Shown here: positions 44,576 through 53,418 of the stretch, one piece after another
Layout of the letters: every line of letters starts with the position of its first letter
Position numbering within the stretch: the first letter of the stretch is position 1
From: Sphingobacterium sp. PCS056
GTDB taxonomy: Bacteria > Bacteroidota > Bacteroidia > Sphingobacteriales > Sphingobacteriaceae
NCBI RefSeq assembly: GCF_023273895.1
Contig: NZ_CP096883.1
Span: 992,001 to 1,056,000 of the forward strand
Direction: 5' to 3'
Length of the DNA: 64,000 bases
The notes under the pieces: model-generated
Database searches by the model: none
What the model was told of the DNA's origin: nothing
The model's input: only the letters and a program-made list of their open reading frames with translations
Position numbers and translations under genes: made by a program

Positions 44576-46631
44576 AAAAATAATACTACTAACCACCATG
44601 GTCACATGGTGTACAGTCATGGTGTATCCGCAAAAAAAAGTTGCCTGCATCGGCGATTCTATTACCAAAGGATTAGGTATAAAAAATGGTGATAAAACCT
44701 ATCCTGAGCAACTTCAAGAATTATTAGGGTCAAACTATGATGTTCAAAATTTTGGTTTTAGCGGTGCCACTTTATTACGTAAAGGGCATAAACCTTATGT
44801 CGAAACACCGGAATACAAGCAAGCACTTGCATTTCAACCAGACATCGCAGTTATAGCACTCGGAATAAATGATACCGATCCGCGTAACTGGCCTAACTAT
44901 GGTGATGAATTTGAACACGATTACAGTTTACTAATCAGCGATTTGATAAAAACGAATCCACATATTTCGATATATATCTGTACACTCACTCCTATTTTTA
45001 GCGGGCACCCACGTTTCTTATCAGGAACAAGAGACTGGTATCAACAAATCAGTCTTCTGATTCCAAAAATTGCTAAAAATAATCAAGTAAAACTGATCGA
45101 TATCAATGGTCGGTTGAAAAGTAGAATAGATTTATTCGAAGATAATATACATCCAAATGCCGCAGGTGCCACCCTGATTGCTAAGCAAGTGAATCGTGCA
45201 TTGACAGGTGTCGTGCGGCCACTTTCAATCGATCTTAATTTTGGGGATCATATGGTTTTACAGCGAAACCGTGAAAATCAAATTGCTGGAAAAGCTTCTT
45301 CACATGAAAGCATAACTCTCCATTTCAACAACAAAGTATACCAAGGAGAAGCGAATGAAAATGGTCATTGGTCAATTTTTTTACCATCCATGCCTGCAGG
45401 AGGTCCCTATGAAATTGTAATAGAATCCCAAAAACAAGAAGTTAAAATCAAAGACGTTCTATTTGGCGATGTATACTTGGCTTCCGGACAATCAAACATG
45501 GCATTTGAATTGAAACATGCGCTGTCAGCAGACAGCCTCATGCTGATCAATGCTCCTCAGGTCAGGCTGTTTAAAAACACCAATTTAGTTCAGACAAACG
45601 CAACAAGTTGGGATGCAACTACTTTAGAAAAGATCAATAATTTAGATTTTTTCTCAGGCAGATGGAGCTTACCGACAAAAGAAAACAAAGCAGATTTTTC
45701 AGCCATAGCGTATGCTTTTGCCTTTGAAATCTCGAGTAAGACGAATATTCCAATTGGCATCGTCGAGTTAGATGTACCAGGATCCAATACAGAGTCTTGG
45801 ATAGACAGAAGAACACTCGAACAAGACAATCTATTGGCGACATACATACACAATTGGAGGAAATCAGATTTTATTCAAGACTTCTGCCGCACTCGATCCG
45901 ATCAAAATCTGGCTCTTGCAACCCAAAAATACCAAAGACACCCGTATGATCCGTCTTTCAACTTTGAAGCAGGAGTAGTCCATTGGTTAAAAACCCAATT
46001 CACCGCTATTCTATGGTATCAAGGAGAAAGCAATGCCCACAATATTGAGCTCCATGAACTATTATTTAAAACCTTGGTTAGCTCATGGCGTCATCAGCTC
46101 CAGCAGCACCTGCCTTTTTATTATGTCCAACTATCCAGTATCAATCGTCCTTCTTGGCCAAGATTCAGAGATAGTCAGCGCAAGTTGAACCAGCAGATTG
46201 AAGACACCTATATGGCTATTTCCTCTGATGTAGGAGATTCTTTGGATGTACATCCTAAAAACAAGGTGATCATCGGCAAGCGGTTAGCTAACTTGGCTCT
46301 AGCACATACCTATAAGTATCAGATTAATGCGGATTATCCATCGTTTAAGTACTACAAGAAAAAAGAAAAAACGATTGATGTGTATTTTAACAATAGTAAA
46401 ACACTCATCACGAGAAATAATCAACCTCTACAAGGATTTATTTTAATCGATAACCAAGGATTTACCCATCAACCTGAGCGTTTGTCGATTCAGAAAAATC
46501 GAGTTACGATCGATTTACCTGAGCATATTATCATCACCGAAATTCGTTACGCATATTCACCTTACACCACTGCAAACTTGGAAAATGAATCAGCAGTACC
46601 TGCTTCTACCTGCAGTTTCAAAATTGACTAA
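44559..46631 (+). CDS. Sialate O-acetylesterase with two SGNH hydrolase domains
   Basis: 690 residues with a signal peptide (about 1-25). The first SGNH/GDSL domain (about 26-215) shows G32-D-S34, GIND (102-105) and D195-x2-H198. The second domain (about 222-690) is the sialate-O-acetylesterase type, with G310-Q-S312-N-M and a block W-Y-Q-G-E-S-N. It removes O-acetyl groups that protect sialic acid from sialidase and lyase. Tannerella NanS-like esterases also combine SGNH domains. The two active sites may serve different acetyl positions. The start lies inside the permease gene (17-nt overlap), indicating coupling. Confidence 0.87.
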   Translation: MHLWIRKIILLTTMVTWCTVMVYPQKKVACIGDSITKGLGIKNGDKTYPEQLQELLGSNYDVQNFGFSGATLLRKGHKPYVETPEYKQALAFQPDIAVIALGINDTDPRNWPNYGDEFEHDYSLLISDLIKTNPHISIYICTLTPIFSGHPRFLSGTRDWYQQISLLIPKIAKNNQVKLIDINGRLKSRIDLFEDNIHPNAAGATLIAKQVNRALTGVVRPLSIDLNFGDHMVLQRNRENQIAGKASSHESITLHFNNKVYQGEANENGHWSIFLPSMPAGGPYEIVIESQKQEVKIKDVLFGDVYLASGQSNMAFELKHALSADSLMLINAPQVRLFKNTNLVQTNATSWDATTLEKINNLDFFSGRWSLPTKENKADFSAIAYAFAFEISSKTNIPIGIVELDVPGSNTESWIDRRTLEQDNLLATYIHNWRKSDFIQDFCRTRSDQNLALATQKYQRHPYDPSFNFEAGVVHWLKTQFTAILWYQGESNAHNIELHELLFKTLVSSWRHQLQQHLPFYYVQLSSINRPSWPRFRDSQRKLNQQIEDTYMAISSDVGDSLDVHPKNKVIIGKRLANLALAHTYKYQINADYPSFKYYKKKEKTIDVYFNNSKTLITRNNQPLQGFILIDNQGFTHQPERLSIQKNRVTIDLPEHIIITEIRYAYSPYTTANLENESAVPASTCSFKID

Positions 46632-46634
46632 TCT

Positions 46635-47828
46635 ATGTATACTATAACACAACTCGAGCAACTCGAAAAATTTTATAAAACACAGCTTCTAGAAGATACT
46701 GTACCCTTTTGGTTTCCCAAATCATTCGACTATGAAGAAGGAGGCTTTTTATTGATGCGTGATCAAGATGGAAGTTTAATAGATGACGACAAAGCGGTAT
46801 GGATACAAGGACGGGCAACTTGGTTATTAGCAACACTATACAATACCGTAGAACCTCGAGAAGAATGGTTAGAAGGAGCTAAATTAGGCTATGATTTTAT
46901 CCGAAAGCATTGCTTTGATCATGATGGACAAATGTTTTTTCATGTCACCAAAGATGGTCAGCCCATCCGAAAAAGAAGGTACTATTTTTCTGAAACATTT
47001 GCTGTTATTGCATTTGCAGCCTATGCAAAAGCTTCGAAATCGCAAGAAGCGGCAGATCTGGCACGTTCCATTTTTGGAAAATGCATCCAATATGCTTCCG
47101 GAGAAATCAAATTAACCCCAAAATTCACAGACACGAGACCCGCAAAAGGCATTGGTACACCTATGATCATGATCAATACAGCACAACAATTGCGCGAAAC
47201 AATTGGTGATCCACGTTGTGATCAAGCCATTGCAAATTGGATTGAAGAAATAGAATCAAATTTTGTAAAACACGATTTAAAAGTAGTCATGGAACAGGTG
47301 TCCCCTACTGGTGAAATCATTGATCATATTGATGGAAGAACATTAAATCCGGGACATGCCATAGAAGGCGCTTGGTTTATCTTACATGAAGCAAAATATC
47401 GTAACAACGATCCAACACTCATCCAATTGGGTTGTAAAATGCTCGACTATATGTGGGAAAGAGGATGGGACAAAGAGTTTGGTGGTATCCTTTATTTTAG
47501 AGATCTATACGATAAACCTGTTCAGGAATATTGGCAAGACATGAAGTTTTGGTGGCCACAAAATGAAACAATCATCGCTACACTCCTTGCTTATCTGATG
47601 ACAGGAAATCAAAAATATGCTGATATGCACAAAAAAATTCATCAATATGCTTATGATAAATTTCATGATCAGCAACATGGCGAATGGTTTGGATACCTCC
47701 ATAGAGATGGATCTATTGCGCAAACTGCAAAAGGAAATTTATTTAAGGGTCCATTTCACCTGCCACGTCAAGAATGGTATTGTTGGACTATTTTAAACAA
47801 TTTTATAAAGGACAATAATGGACTGTAA
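46635..47828 (+). CDS. AGE-family epimerase, probable N-acetylglucosamine 2-epimerase
   Basis: 397 residues forming an (alpha/alpha)6 barrel with the AGE-family motifs WIQGRATWLLATL (57-69), the histidine in NPGHAIEGAW (about 238-247) and a late W-F-G-Y-L-H-R-D. Such enzymes interconvert ManNAc and GlcNAc without phosphorylation. Bacteroides fragilis uses one in place of NanK/NanE for sialic-acid catabolism. It starts 3 nt after the esterase stop and overlaps the hexosaminidase gene by 11 nt. Cellobiose 2-epimerase is a close family, but the neighbours support the GlcNAc reading. Confidence 0.85.
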   Translation: MYTITQLEQLEKFYKTQLLEDTVPFWFPKSFDYEEGGFLLMRDQDGSLIDDDKAVWIQGRATWLLATLYNTVEPREEWLEGAKLGYDFIRKHCFDHDGQMFFHVTKDGQPIRKRRYYFSETFAVIAFAAYAKASKSQEAADLARSIFGKCIQYASGEIKLTPKFTDTRPAKGIGTPMIMINTAQQLRETIGDPRCDQAIANWIEEIESNFVKHDLKVVMEQVSPTGEIIDHIDGRTLNPGHAIEGAWFILHEAKYRNNDPTLIQLGCKMLDYMWERGWDKEFGGILYFRDLYDKPVQEYWQDMKFWWPQNETIIATLLAYLMTGNQKYADMHKKIHQYAYDKFHDQQHGEWFGYLHRDGSIAQTAKGNLFKGPFHLPRQEWYCWTILNNFIKDNNGL

Positions 47829-49779
47829 ACACCTCTTCATAAGTATCCTTATTACCATTACCGGTATGTGCTGGTATCCAAGATCATATGCGCAAGAGAA
47901 CCTAATCCCTCTGCCCATAAAAATGGAATTAGGCAAGGGCAAGCTCAAGCTCCATAAGGGTATTATTGTACAAAATGATAATCTGTCCCTACAATCAGAA
48001 TATCAACTTGCAGCAAATATTCTTGCGGACTGGAAAATAGAAGAAAAAGCATGGATCAAGAACCCATATCTTCCGGTATTAAAACTTGAACTTTTATCCA
48101 ATACCCCAACAACTGCACATGACGAATCTTATCATTTAAAAATAGATGATAAAGGTATTTTTATAACAGCACATTCCAAAGCTGGCATTTTTTATGGCCT
48201 TCAAACATTAAGACAGTTTTCTGTCCAAAAGAAAATGCTAACCTTTTGTGACATTCATGATGCACCTGCATTCTCCTGGAGATCCTTTTTGGTTGACGTC
48301 GGACGCAATTATCAACCACTTGAAATGCTCAAAGAGCAAATCGATATCATGGCTCGTTATAAATTGAATGTCTTACATTTTCATTTTACCGAAGATATTG
48401 CATGGCGTTTAGCTAGTAAAAAATATCCTGGCCTGACCGATCCATCAAATATGACAAGAGGAACAGGAGCACATTATTCAGAACAGGACTTCAGAGAATT
48501 AATCGCTTATTGTAAAGCAAGACATATCCTCCTGTTGCCGGAGATTGATATGCCCGGACATAGTGAAGCTTTTAAACGATATTTTGGAGTAGGCATGCAA
48601 TCTGATTCTGGTCTATATTATATCAAAGAGTTGTTAAAAGAGTTTTCACAAACTTATAAAGACCTCCCATATCTTCATATTGGTGGCGATGAGGTAAAGA
48701 TTAGCAACCAAAATTTCATGCCCGAAATTACCAGATACGTGGAGGGCTTAGGTTATAAAACGATCGGTTGGGATCCAGGCAGTAATTTGATGCCTCAAAC
48801 CATCAGACAATTATGGATGGGTGGACCTAAAGCCATACAAGAAGGAGGAGAGTTTGTCTATATTGACTCTAAACACCTCTACATTAACCACATGGATCCA
48901 TTGGAAACCGTCACAACTCTTTTTCACCGCAAACTGGGGGAGCAAGATAAATCAAACAAGAATCTGATTGGGGCGACCTTGTGTGCATGGCCAGATCGTG
49001 CAGTTGCCAAACCAGAGGATATGTTCTATCAAAATGCCGTTTACCCTTCCATATTAACATTTGCAGAGCGCATATGGCGTGGTGGAGGACAATCGGGATG
49101 GATATGTAACATCGTAGATGAAAACACAAACGCCTATCAGGAGTTCAAAAATTTTGAAAATAGATTACTCCATCATAAGCATCATTATTTTTCGAACAAG
49201 CCCTTTCCCTATGTGAAGCAAACTGGACTAAAATGGGATCTGATCGGACCTTTTCAAAACGGCGGAAATCTGACACAATCTTTTGATATTGAGCAACAGC
49301 CCTATGCAAAGGGGTTAGCAGTAGCAAAAAAAATAGAAGGCGGCACCATCATACTCAGACACTGGTGGTCAGACATTATATCAGGAGCTATCAACAACCC
49401 ACAACAAAATACCACCTGGTATGCACGTACTAAGATATGGAGCGATACAAACCAACCTAAATTATTTTGGATCGGGTTCAACAATCTTTCCAGATCTTAT
49501 GCCAGTAATACACCTAAACTCAACACTTGGGACAATCTAGATAGTAAAGTTTGGGTCAATCATCAAGTCATCGCACCTCCATTATGGAATCATGCCGGAG
49601 CAAAAGGTCATTTAGAAATACCACTTACAGATGAAGGATATACCTATAGAGAACCCATGAAAATTTCATTAAAAAAAGGATGGAATGAAGTATTGATCAA
49701 ACTACCCGTACGTGATTTCAAAGGAGAAGATTGGCAAAACCCGATAAAATGGATGTTTACTTTTATTCCTATCAACTAA
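47818..49779 (+). CDS. Beta-N-acetylhexosaminidase (GH20), secreted
   Basis: 653 residues: signal peptide (about 1-25, PRSYAQ), a GH20b-type N-terminal domain (about 28-150), the (beta/alpha)8 catalytic domain (about 150-470) with the acid/base pair D291-E292 in HIGGDEV, and a C-terminal beta-rich domain (about 480-653) that is probably carbohydrate-binding. It would remove terminal GlcNAc or GalNAc once sialic acid has been stripped. The ATG lies 11 nt inside the epimerase gene. The operon context links it to host-type glycan breakdown. Confidence 0.9.
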   Translation: MDCKHLFISILITITGMCWYPRSYAQENLIPLPIKMELGKGKLKLHKGIIVQNDNLSLQSEYQLAANILADWKIEEKAWIKNPYLPVLKLELLSNTPTTAHDESYHLKIDDKGIFITAHSKAGIFYGLQTLRQFSVQKKMLTFCDIHDAPAFSWRSFLVDVGRNYQPLEMLKEQIDIMARYKLNVLHFHFTEDIAWRLASKKYPGLTDPSNMTRGTGAHYSEQDFRELIAYCKARHILLLPEIDMPGHSEAFKRYFGVGMQSDSGLYYIKELLKEFSQTYKDLPYLHIGGDEVKISNQNFMPEITRYVEGLGYKTIGWDPGSNLMPQTIRQLWMGGPKAIQEGGEFVYIDSKHLYINHMDPLETVTTLFHRKLGEQDKSNKNLIGATLCAWPDRAVAKPEDMFYQNAVYPSILTFAERIWRGGGQSGWICNIVDENTNAYQEFKNFENRLLHHKHHYFSNKPFPYVKQTGLKWDLIGPFQNGGNLTQSFDIEQQPYAKGLAVAKKIEGGTIILRHWWSDIISGAINNPQQNTTWYARTKIWSDTNQPKLFWIGFNNLSRSYASNTPKLNTWDNLDSKVWVNHQVIAPPLWNHAGAKGHLEIPLTDEGYTYREPMKISLKKGWNEVLIKLPVRDFKGEDWQNPIKWMFTFIPIN

Positions 49780-49799
49780 AAAAATAAAACCAATATCAT

Positions 49800-50957
49800 A
49801 TGAAAACAACATTTTTAACCATTTGTGCAGGAGCACTTTTTTCGATGGCGCAAGCTCAAGAAGTGACCGTCTTTGAATCAGGAAAAGATGGCTATGCCAG
49901 CTATCGAATACCCGCAATCATTAAAAATAAAAACGGTGATTTATTAGCCTTTTCAGAAGGACGTGTAGATCATGCTGGAGATTATGGCAACGTAGACATA
50001 GTCTATAAAATCAGTAAGGACAATGGAAAAACCTGGGGAACTATTCAGGTTGCTGCAGATTACGACCAGTTGCAAGCAGGCAATGCTGCCCCTGTAGTAG
50101 ACTTATTGGATCCTCAATATCCCAATGGTCGTATCTTTCTGTTTTACAACACAGGGAATGGTCATGAGCATGAAGTAAGAAATGGAAAAGGATTACGAGA
50201 ATGTTGGTATGTCACATCCACTGATGGAGGAAAAACATGGGCAGCCCCTACAAATATCACAACAGCAGTACACCGCCCCAATCAACCATTATTAAATTCT
50301 AACTATACGTTTAAAGAAGATTGGAGAGCATATGCAAATACCCCCGGTCATGCTTTACAGTTTGATTCAGGAAAATACAAAGGCCGTATTTATATCCCAG
50401 CAAACCATTCTGAAGGAAATCCAAAACCTGCAGGAAAAGATTATTATGCACACAGTTACTATTCCGATGATAATGGTAAAACTTTCAAGATTGGCAATAC
50501 TATAACTTTTGAAGGAGGAAATGAGACTATGGCAGCTCAAATATCAAAAACAGGACTTTACATGAATACTAGAAACCAGCAAGGAAATGTAAGGAACCGC
50601 ATCATTTCCTATTCCAATGATGGCGGAGTAACATGGGATACAACTTTTTATGATAAAAATCTACCCGATCCAGTTAATCAAGGAGCAACTTTATCTTGGA
50701 AAAAAGGGAAAAATTATATACTAGCAGTCTGTAATGCTGCTTCAGAAAAAGATCGTGACAACCTGACATTGCGCATCAGCAAGGATCAAGGCAAAACCTG
50801 GTATTTCAATCAAGTTGTAGCAAAAGCACCAGCAGATTATAAAGGATCTTATTCCGCATATTCGGATATTGTACTGGTCGAGAAAAATAAAATTGGGGTA
50901 TTATACGAAAAGGACAATTATAAAACGATTGTTTTTACCGTCGTCCCTGTCAAATAG
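49800..50957 (+). CDS. nanH: Secreted exo-alpha-sialidase (GH33)
   Basis: 385 residues with a signal peptide (1-19, MAQAQ). Family features are present: the Y-R-I-P motif (35-38, Arg36 of the arginine triad) and five Asp-boxes of the S-x-D-x-G-x-T-W/F type at about 72-79, 140-147, 222-229, 272-279 and 327-334. Also seen are NET (E242 region) and a Y-S-A-Y-S segment (351-355) that carries the nucleophilic tyrosine. It hydrolyses terminal sialic acids from glycoconjugates. It is the last gene of the operon, 20 nt after the hexosaminidase, with a terminator directly downstream. No carbohydrate-binding extra domain is present. Confidence 0.93.
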   Translation: MKTTFLTICAGALFSMAQAQEVTVFESGKDGYASYRIPAIIKNKNGDLLAFSEGRVDHAGDYGNVDIVYKISKDNGKTWGTIQVAADYDQLQAGNAAPVVDLLDPQYPNGRIFLFYNTGNGHEHEVRNGKGLRECWYVTSTDGGKTWAAPTNITTAVHRPNQPLLNSNYTFKEDWRAYANTPGHALQFDSGKYKGRIYIPANHSEGNPKPAGKDYYAHSYYSDDNGKTFKIGNTITFEGGNETMAAQISKTGLYMNTRNQQGNVRNRIISYSNDGGVTWDTTFYDKNLPDPVNQGATLSWKKGKNYILAVCNAASEKDRDNLTLRISKDQGKTWYFNQVVAKAPADYKGSYSAYSDIVLVEKNKIGVLYEKDNYKTIVFTVVPVK

Positions 50958-50974
50958 AAAACAGATCATCAGAC

Positions 50975-51010
50975 AAAGGGGTTTGTATCGTGTTAGATGC
51001 AAACCCCTTT
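50975..51010 (+). terminator. Terminator at the end of the sialic-acid operon
   Basis: An 11-bp stem AAAGGGGTTTG (50975-50985) pairs with CAAACCCCTTT (51000-51010) across a 14-nt loop. It lies 17 nt after the sialidase stop and also faces the convergent pirin gene. Confidence 0.75.
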
Positions 51011-51033
51011 ATTGTCATATTAAATAAAATCAA

Positions 51034-51747
51034 TTAAAACATCGGAACCTCAATCAACAATACTTTAGCATCCGATGTTGCTTGTACATCAATATCCTCT
51101 ATTTCCCATATTCCGATCGCATCTCTACGATTTATAACCTCTCCTGCGATTTGAAGACTACCTTCTAGTACGAATATATAAACACCATTGCCTTGTCCAT
51201 GTAAAGCATAATTTGTACTTATACCAGCATCTAGATCTGCCAAATTAAAATAAGCATCTTGATGAATAAACACAGCATGACTATCTGCTTTATTGGGAGA
51301 TACAACAGTTGCAAATTTATTTTTACGATCTACATCTGCATAAGACTTCTGGTCATAACTAGGGGTCAACTGTCTTTCATTCGGGATGACCCAAATTTGA
51401 AGAAACTTAACCGGATTCTCTTTACTTCCATTAAATTCAGAATGCGTTACACCAGTACCTGCCGACATGATTTGCACATCTCCTGTTTGGATATCACGAC
51501 TTGTACCCATACTATCTTGATGTGATAAAACACCTTCCAAGGGAATACTAACAATTTCCATATTGTCATGCGGATGACGACCAAAACCATTTCCTGCTTC
51601 GACAAAATCATCATTTAAAACACGTAATGCCCCAAAATTAACCTTATCTTGATCAAAATAGTTTCCAAAACTAAATGAGTGGGCACTTTTCAACCATCCA
51701 AAGTCAACATGTCCACGATTTTCTGATTTATGTATTATCTTTTGCAT
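51034..51747 (-). CDS. Pirin family cupin protein (YhhW-like)
   Basis: 237 residues of the bicupin pirin family, with metal-binding G-R-H-P-H-D-N-M-E-I-V-S (about 56-67), later H-x-E in VTHSEFNGS, and a start HKSENRGHVDFGWLKSAHSFSFGNY typical of YhhW. Some pirins have quercetin 2,3-dioxygenase activity in vitro; the physiological role is mostly unknown, with redox or transcription-related roles proposed. It appears to be monocistronic. Confidence 0.92.
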   Translation of the reverse strand: MQKIIHKSENRGHVDFGWLKSAHSFSFGNYFDQDKVNFGALRVLNDDFVEAGNGFGRHPHDNMEIVSIPLEGVLSHQDSMGTSRDIQTGDVQIMSAGTGVTHSEFNGSKENPVKFLQIWVIPNERQLTPSYDQKSYADVDRKNKFATVVSPNKADSHAVFIHQDAYFNLADLDAGISTNYALHGQGNGVYIFVLEGSLQIAGEVINRRDAIGIWEIEDIDVQATSDAKVLLIEVPMF

Positions 51748-51904
51748 TTTCTTATATTTATATGTTCAAACACTCAAATAGCATACCAAGCTATAAATCA
51801 GCAAATAATGGACTTTTTAGCATGACATATTGACAAATCAACTGATCATTTCACACACCTATATCATCATCTTCACAAGGTTGTAAATCACACTGGCAAC
51901 ATTT

Positions 51905-52687
51905 CTATTGCAGAAGAATTCCCAGTAAGACATACACGTCATCAGGATATTTTAGCTTATCTGGTGAAAAAGCATAAATAAGTGCTCGCGCTAATATGCG
52001 ATTTGGATCAATCAGATTCATGCCATTATGATCATTTTCTGGAAGCGCCAATGGTAGTTCTGTACATCCCAAAACGATGATTTCCGCTCCTGCCTTTTTC
52101 AATTCATCCATAGCACTATGCAGTTCCAGACGGACCTTATTTGTAACAGGAGTAGATTGTGCTTTAATACCATACTCTTTATCATATATAGCATCATGTA
52201 CACGCCCTTGCCATTCATCACTAGGTTCCACGACTTCAAACCCTTCCTCCAATAACATATCCCGATAAAGACCCGAATTACGGGTGCCCGTAGTAGAAAG
52301 AATACCCACTTTTGCCTGTGGATAAAGAGCTTTCATAAAAGCAACGGTTTCCCTAATCAGGTGCAATACTTTAATCTTTTGATTCGTTCGGGCAAGCTCC
52401 TGCTCAAAGACAGAATAAATTGGAGCAGCATGCGCTGTATTACATGGAATACCTACCACGGTTACTCCCGCATGCTCTAATTGTCTTGTTATTTCGGCAA
52501 TTGCTATAGCTGGATTTATGGTTGAATTTCCATTTAAATAGGCCGTTCGATCACCAATCAAATTAGGAAATGAATAAAGCATGACCGGTAAATGTTCCTG
52601 ATCTGATACAGCAATAGTCTCTTCAATAATTTTTTTATAAATGTCCAATCCCCCTAAAGGACCAACACCTCCTATAATACCAATCAT
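51905..52687 (-). CDS. Aspartate/glutamate racemase family protein
   Basis: 260 residues. The two catalytic cysteines of the PLP-independent Asp/Glu racemase fold are both present: C82 (GIPCNTAHA) and C208 (VLGCTELPL). The N-terminal GIIGGVGPLGGLDIYKKI is typical of the aspartate racemase branch. It would supply D-aspartate or D-glutamate, or act on another amino acid; the substrate cannot be fixed from sequence. No neighbouring gene uses the product obviously. Confidence 0.87.
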   Translation of the reverse strand: MIGIIGGVGPLGGLDIYKKIIEETIAVSDQEHLPVMLYSFPNLIGDRTAYLNGNSTINPAIAIAEITRQLEHAGVTVVGIPCNTAHAAPIYSVFEQELARTNQKIKVLHLIRETVAFMKALYPQAKVGILSTTGTRNSGLYRDMLLEEGFEVVEPSDEWQGRVHDAIYDKEYGIKAQSTPVTNKVRLELHSAMDELKKAGAEIIVLGCTELPLALPENDHNGMNLIDPNRILARALIYAFSPDKLKYPDDVYVLLGILLQ

Positions 52688-53257
52688 ATTCTTCGTTTTC
52701 TAATTTAATGCACCTCTTCGTTATCCATAAGACCAAAAGGTCTCTCCTTTATCCAAAAATAATTCAATTAAAGATGTTTATAACCCCCATTCATATATCC
52801 GAATTATTAAACGTCACAGCAATTTTTCGATTATGAATATAAAAACTCTTAACCCATAATCAGTATGCCAATCCACTATACCGCTTTCATTTTTTCTTTA
52901 GAAATATGCAAACGAGGTGCCAAAGGCATATATCGAGCATTCGCTAAAAGATCTCGATCGATTATTAGCAGCTATGCTTGATTTATCATCAATAGATATA
53001 TAAATAGCCTACGCACTGACCCTATTTCTTAATAAATTCTGACATTGACCATATGAAAATAGGAAGATAAAAAAATGGACCAAATAATAAACCGATATAT
53101 AATATGGATTTTTTATTTGGTCACGTGATTTCATTGATTTGATATTGACGACAATAATTCATTTGAAATATTATTGTATCAAGAAAAAGCATCTTGGATA
53201 GTCATTCTGAAAATTTAGTCACAAAAAAAAACGACTTAATTTCTTAAGTCGTTTTAG
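52688..53257. other. Gene-free region between the racemase gene and tRNA-Glu
   Basis: About 570 bases, AT-rich, without a credible protein gene; the longest start-to-stop frame noticed is 38 codons (52865-52981) and is not recognisable. It holds a 10-bp inverted repeat with a 25-nt interior (53078-53087 with 53113-53122) and the tRNA terminator at 53228-53255. It may be a decayed gene or an undetected small RNA locus; no claim is made. Confidence 0.5.
53228..53255 (-). terminator. Terminator of tRNA-Glu
   Basis: A 12-bp perfect stem (53228-53239 with 53244-53255, loop TTTC) is followed on the minus strand by a T-tract, starting 2 nt beyond the tRNA 3' end. Confidence 0.8.
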
Positions 53258-53329
53258 TAGCCCGTAGGGGAATCGAACCCCTGTTTCTAGAATGAAAATC
53301 TAACGTCCTAACCCCTAGACGAACGGGCC
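53258..53329 (-). tRNA. tRNA-Glu, anticodon UUC
   Basis: 72 nt that fold as a full cloverleaf on the minus strand: acceptor stem GGCCCGT/ACGGGCT with a G-U first pair, D-arm GTCTAGGGGTTAGGAC, anticodon loop TTTTCAT giving anticodon TTC, and T-arm AGGGGTTCGATTCCCCT. CCA is not encoded. It stands alone, with a terminator directly after it. Confidence 0.95.
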
Positions 53330-53418
53330 ATTTGGCATCTCCATCGGGATATTTCCCTGTTTGGAGATGCAAATATAGATATTTTTATCAATCTTCCAAA
53401 AAAGATTTAAAAAATTTA

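Noticed and set aside
52865-52981. 38-codon open frame starting with ATG in the spacer beside tRNA-Glu
   Set aside because: Too short, no ribosome-binding site, no recognisable similarity; noted only as part of the gene-free region.
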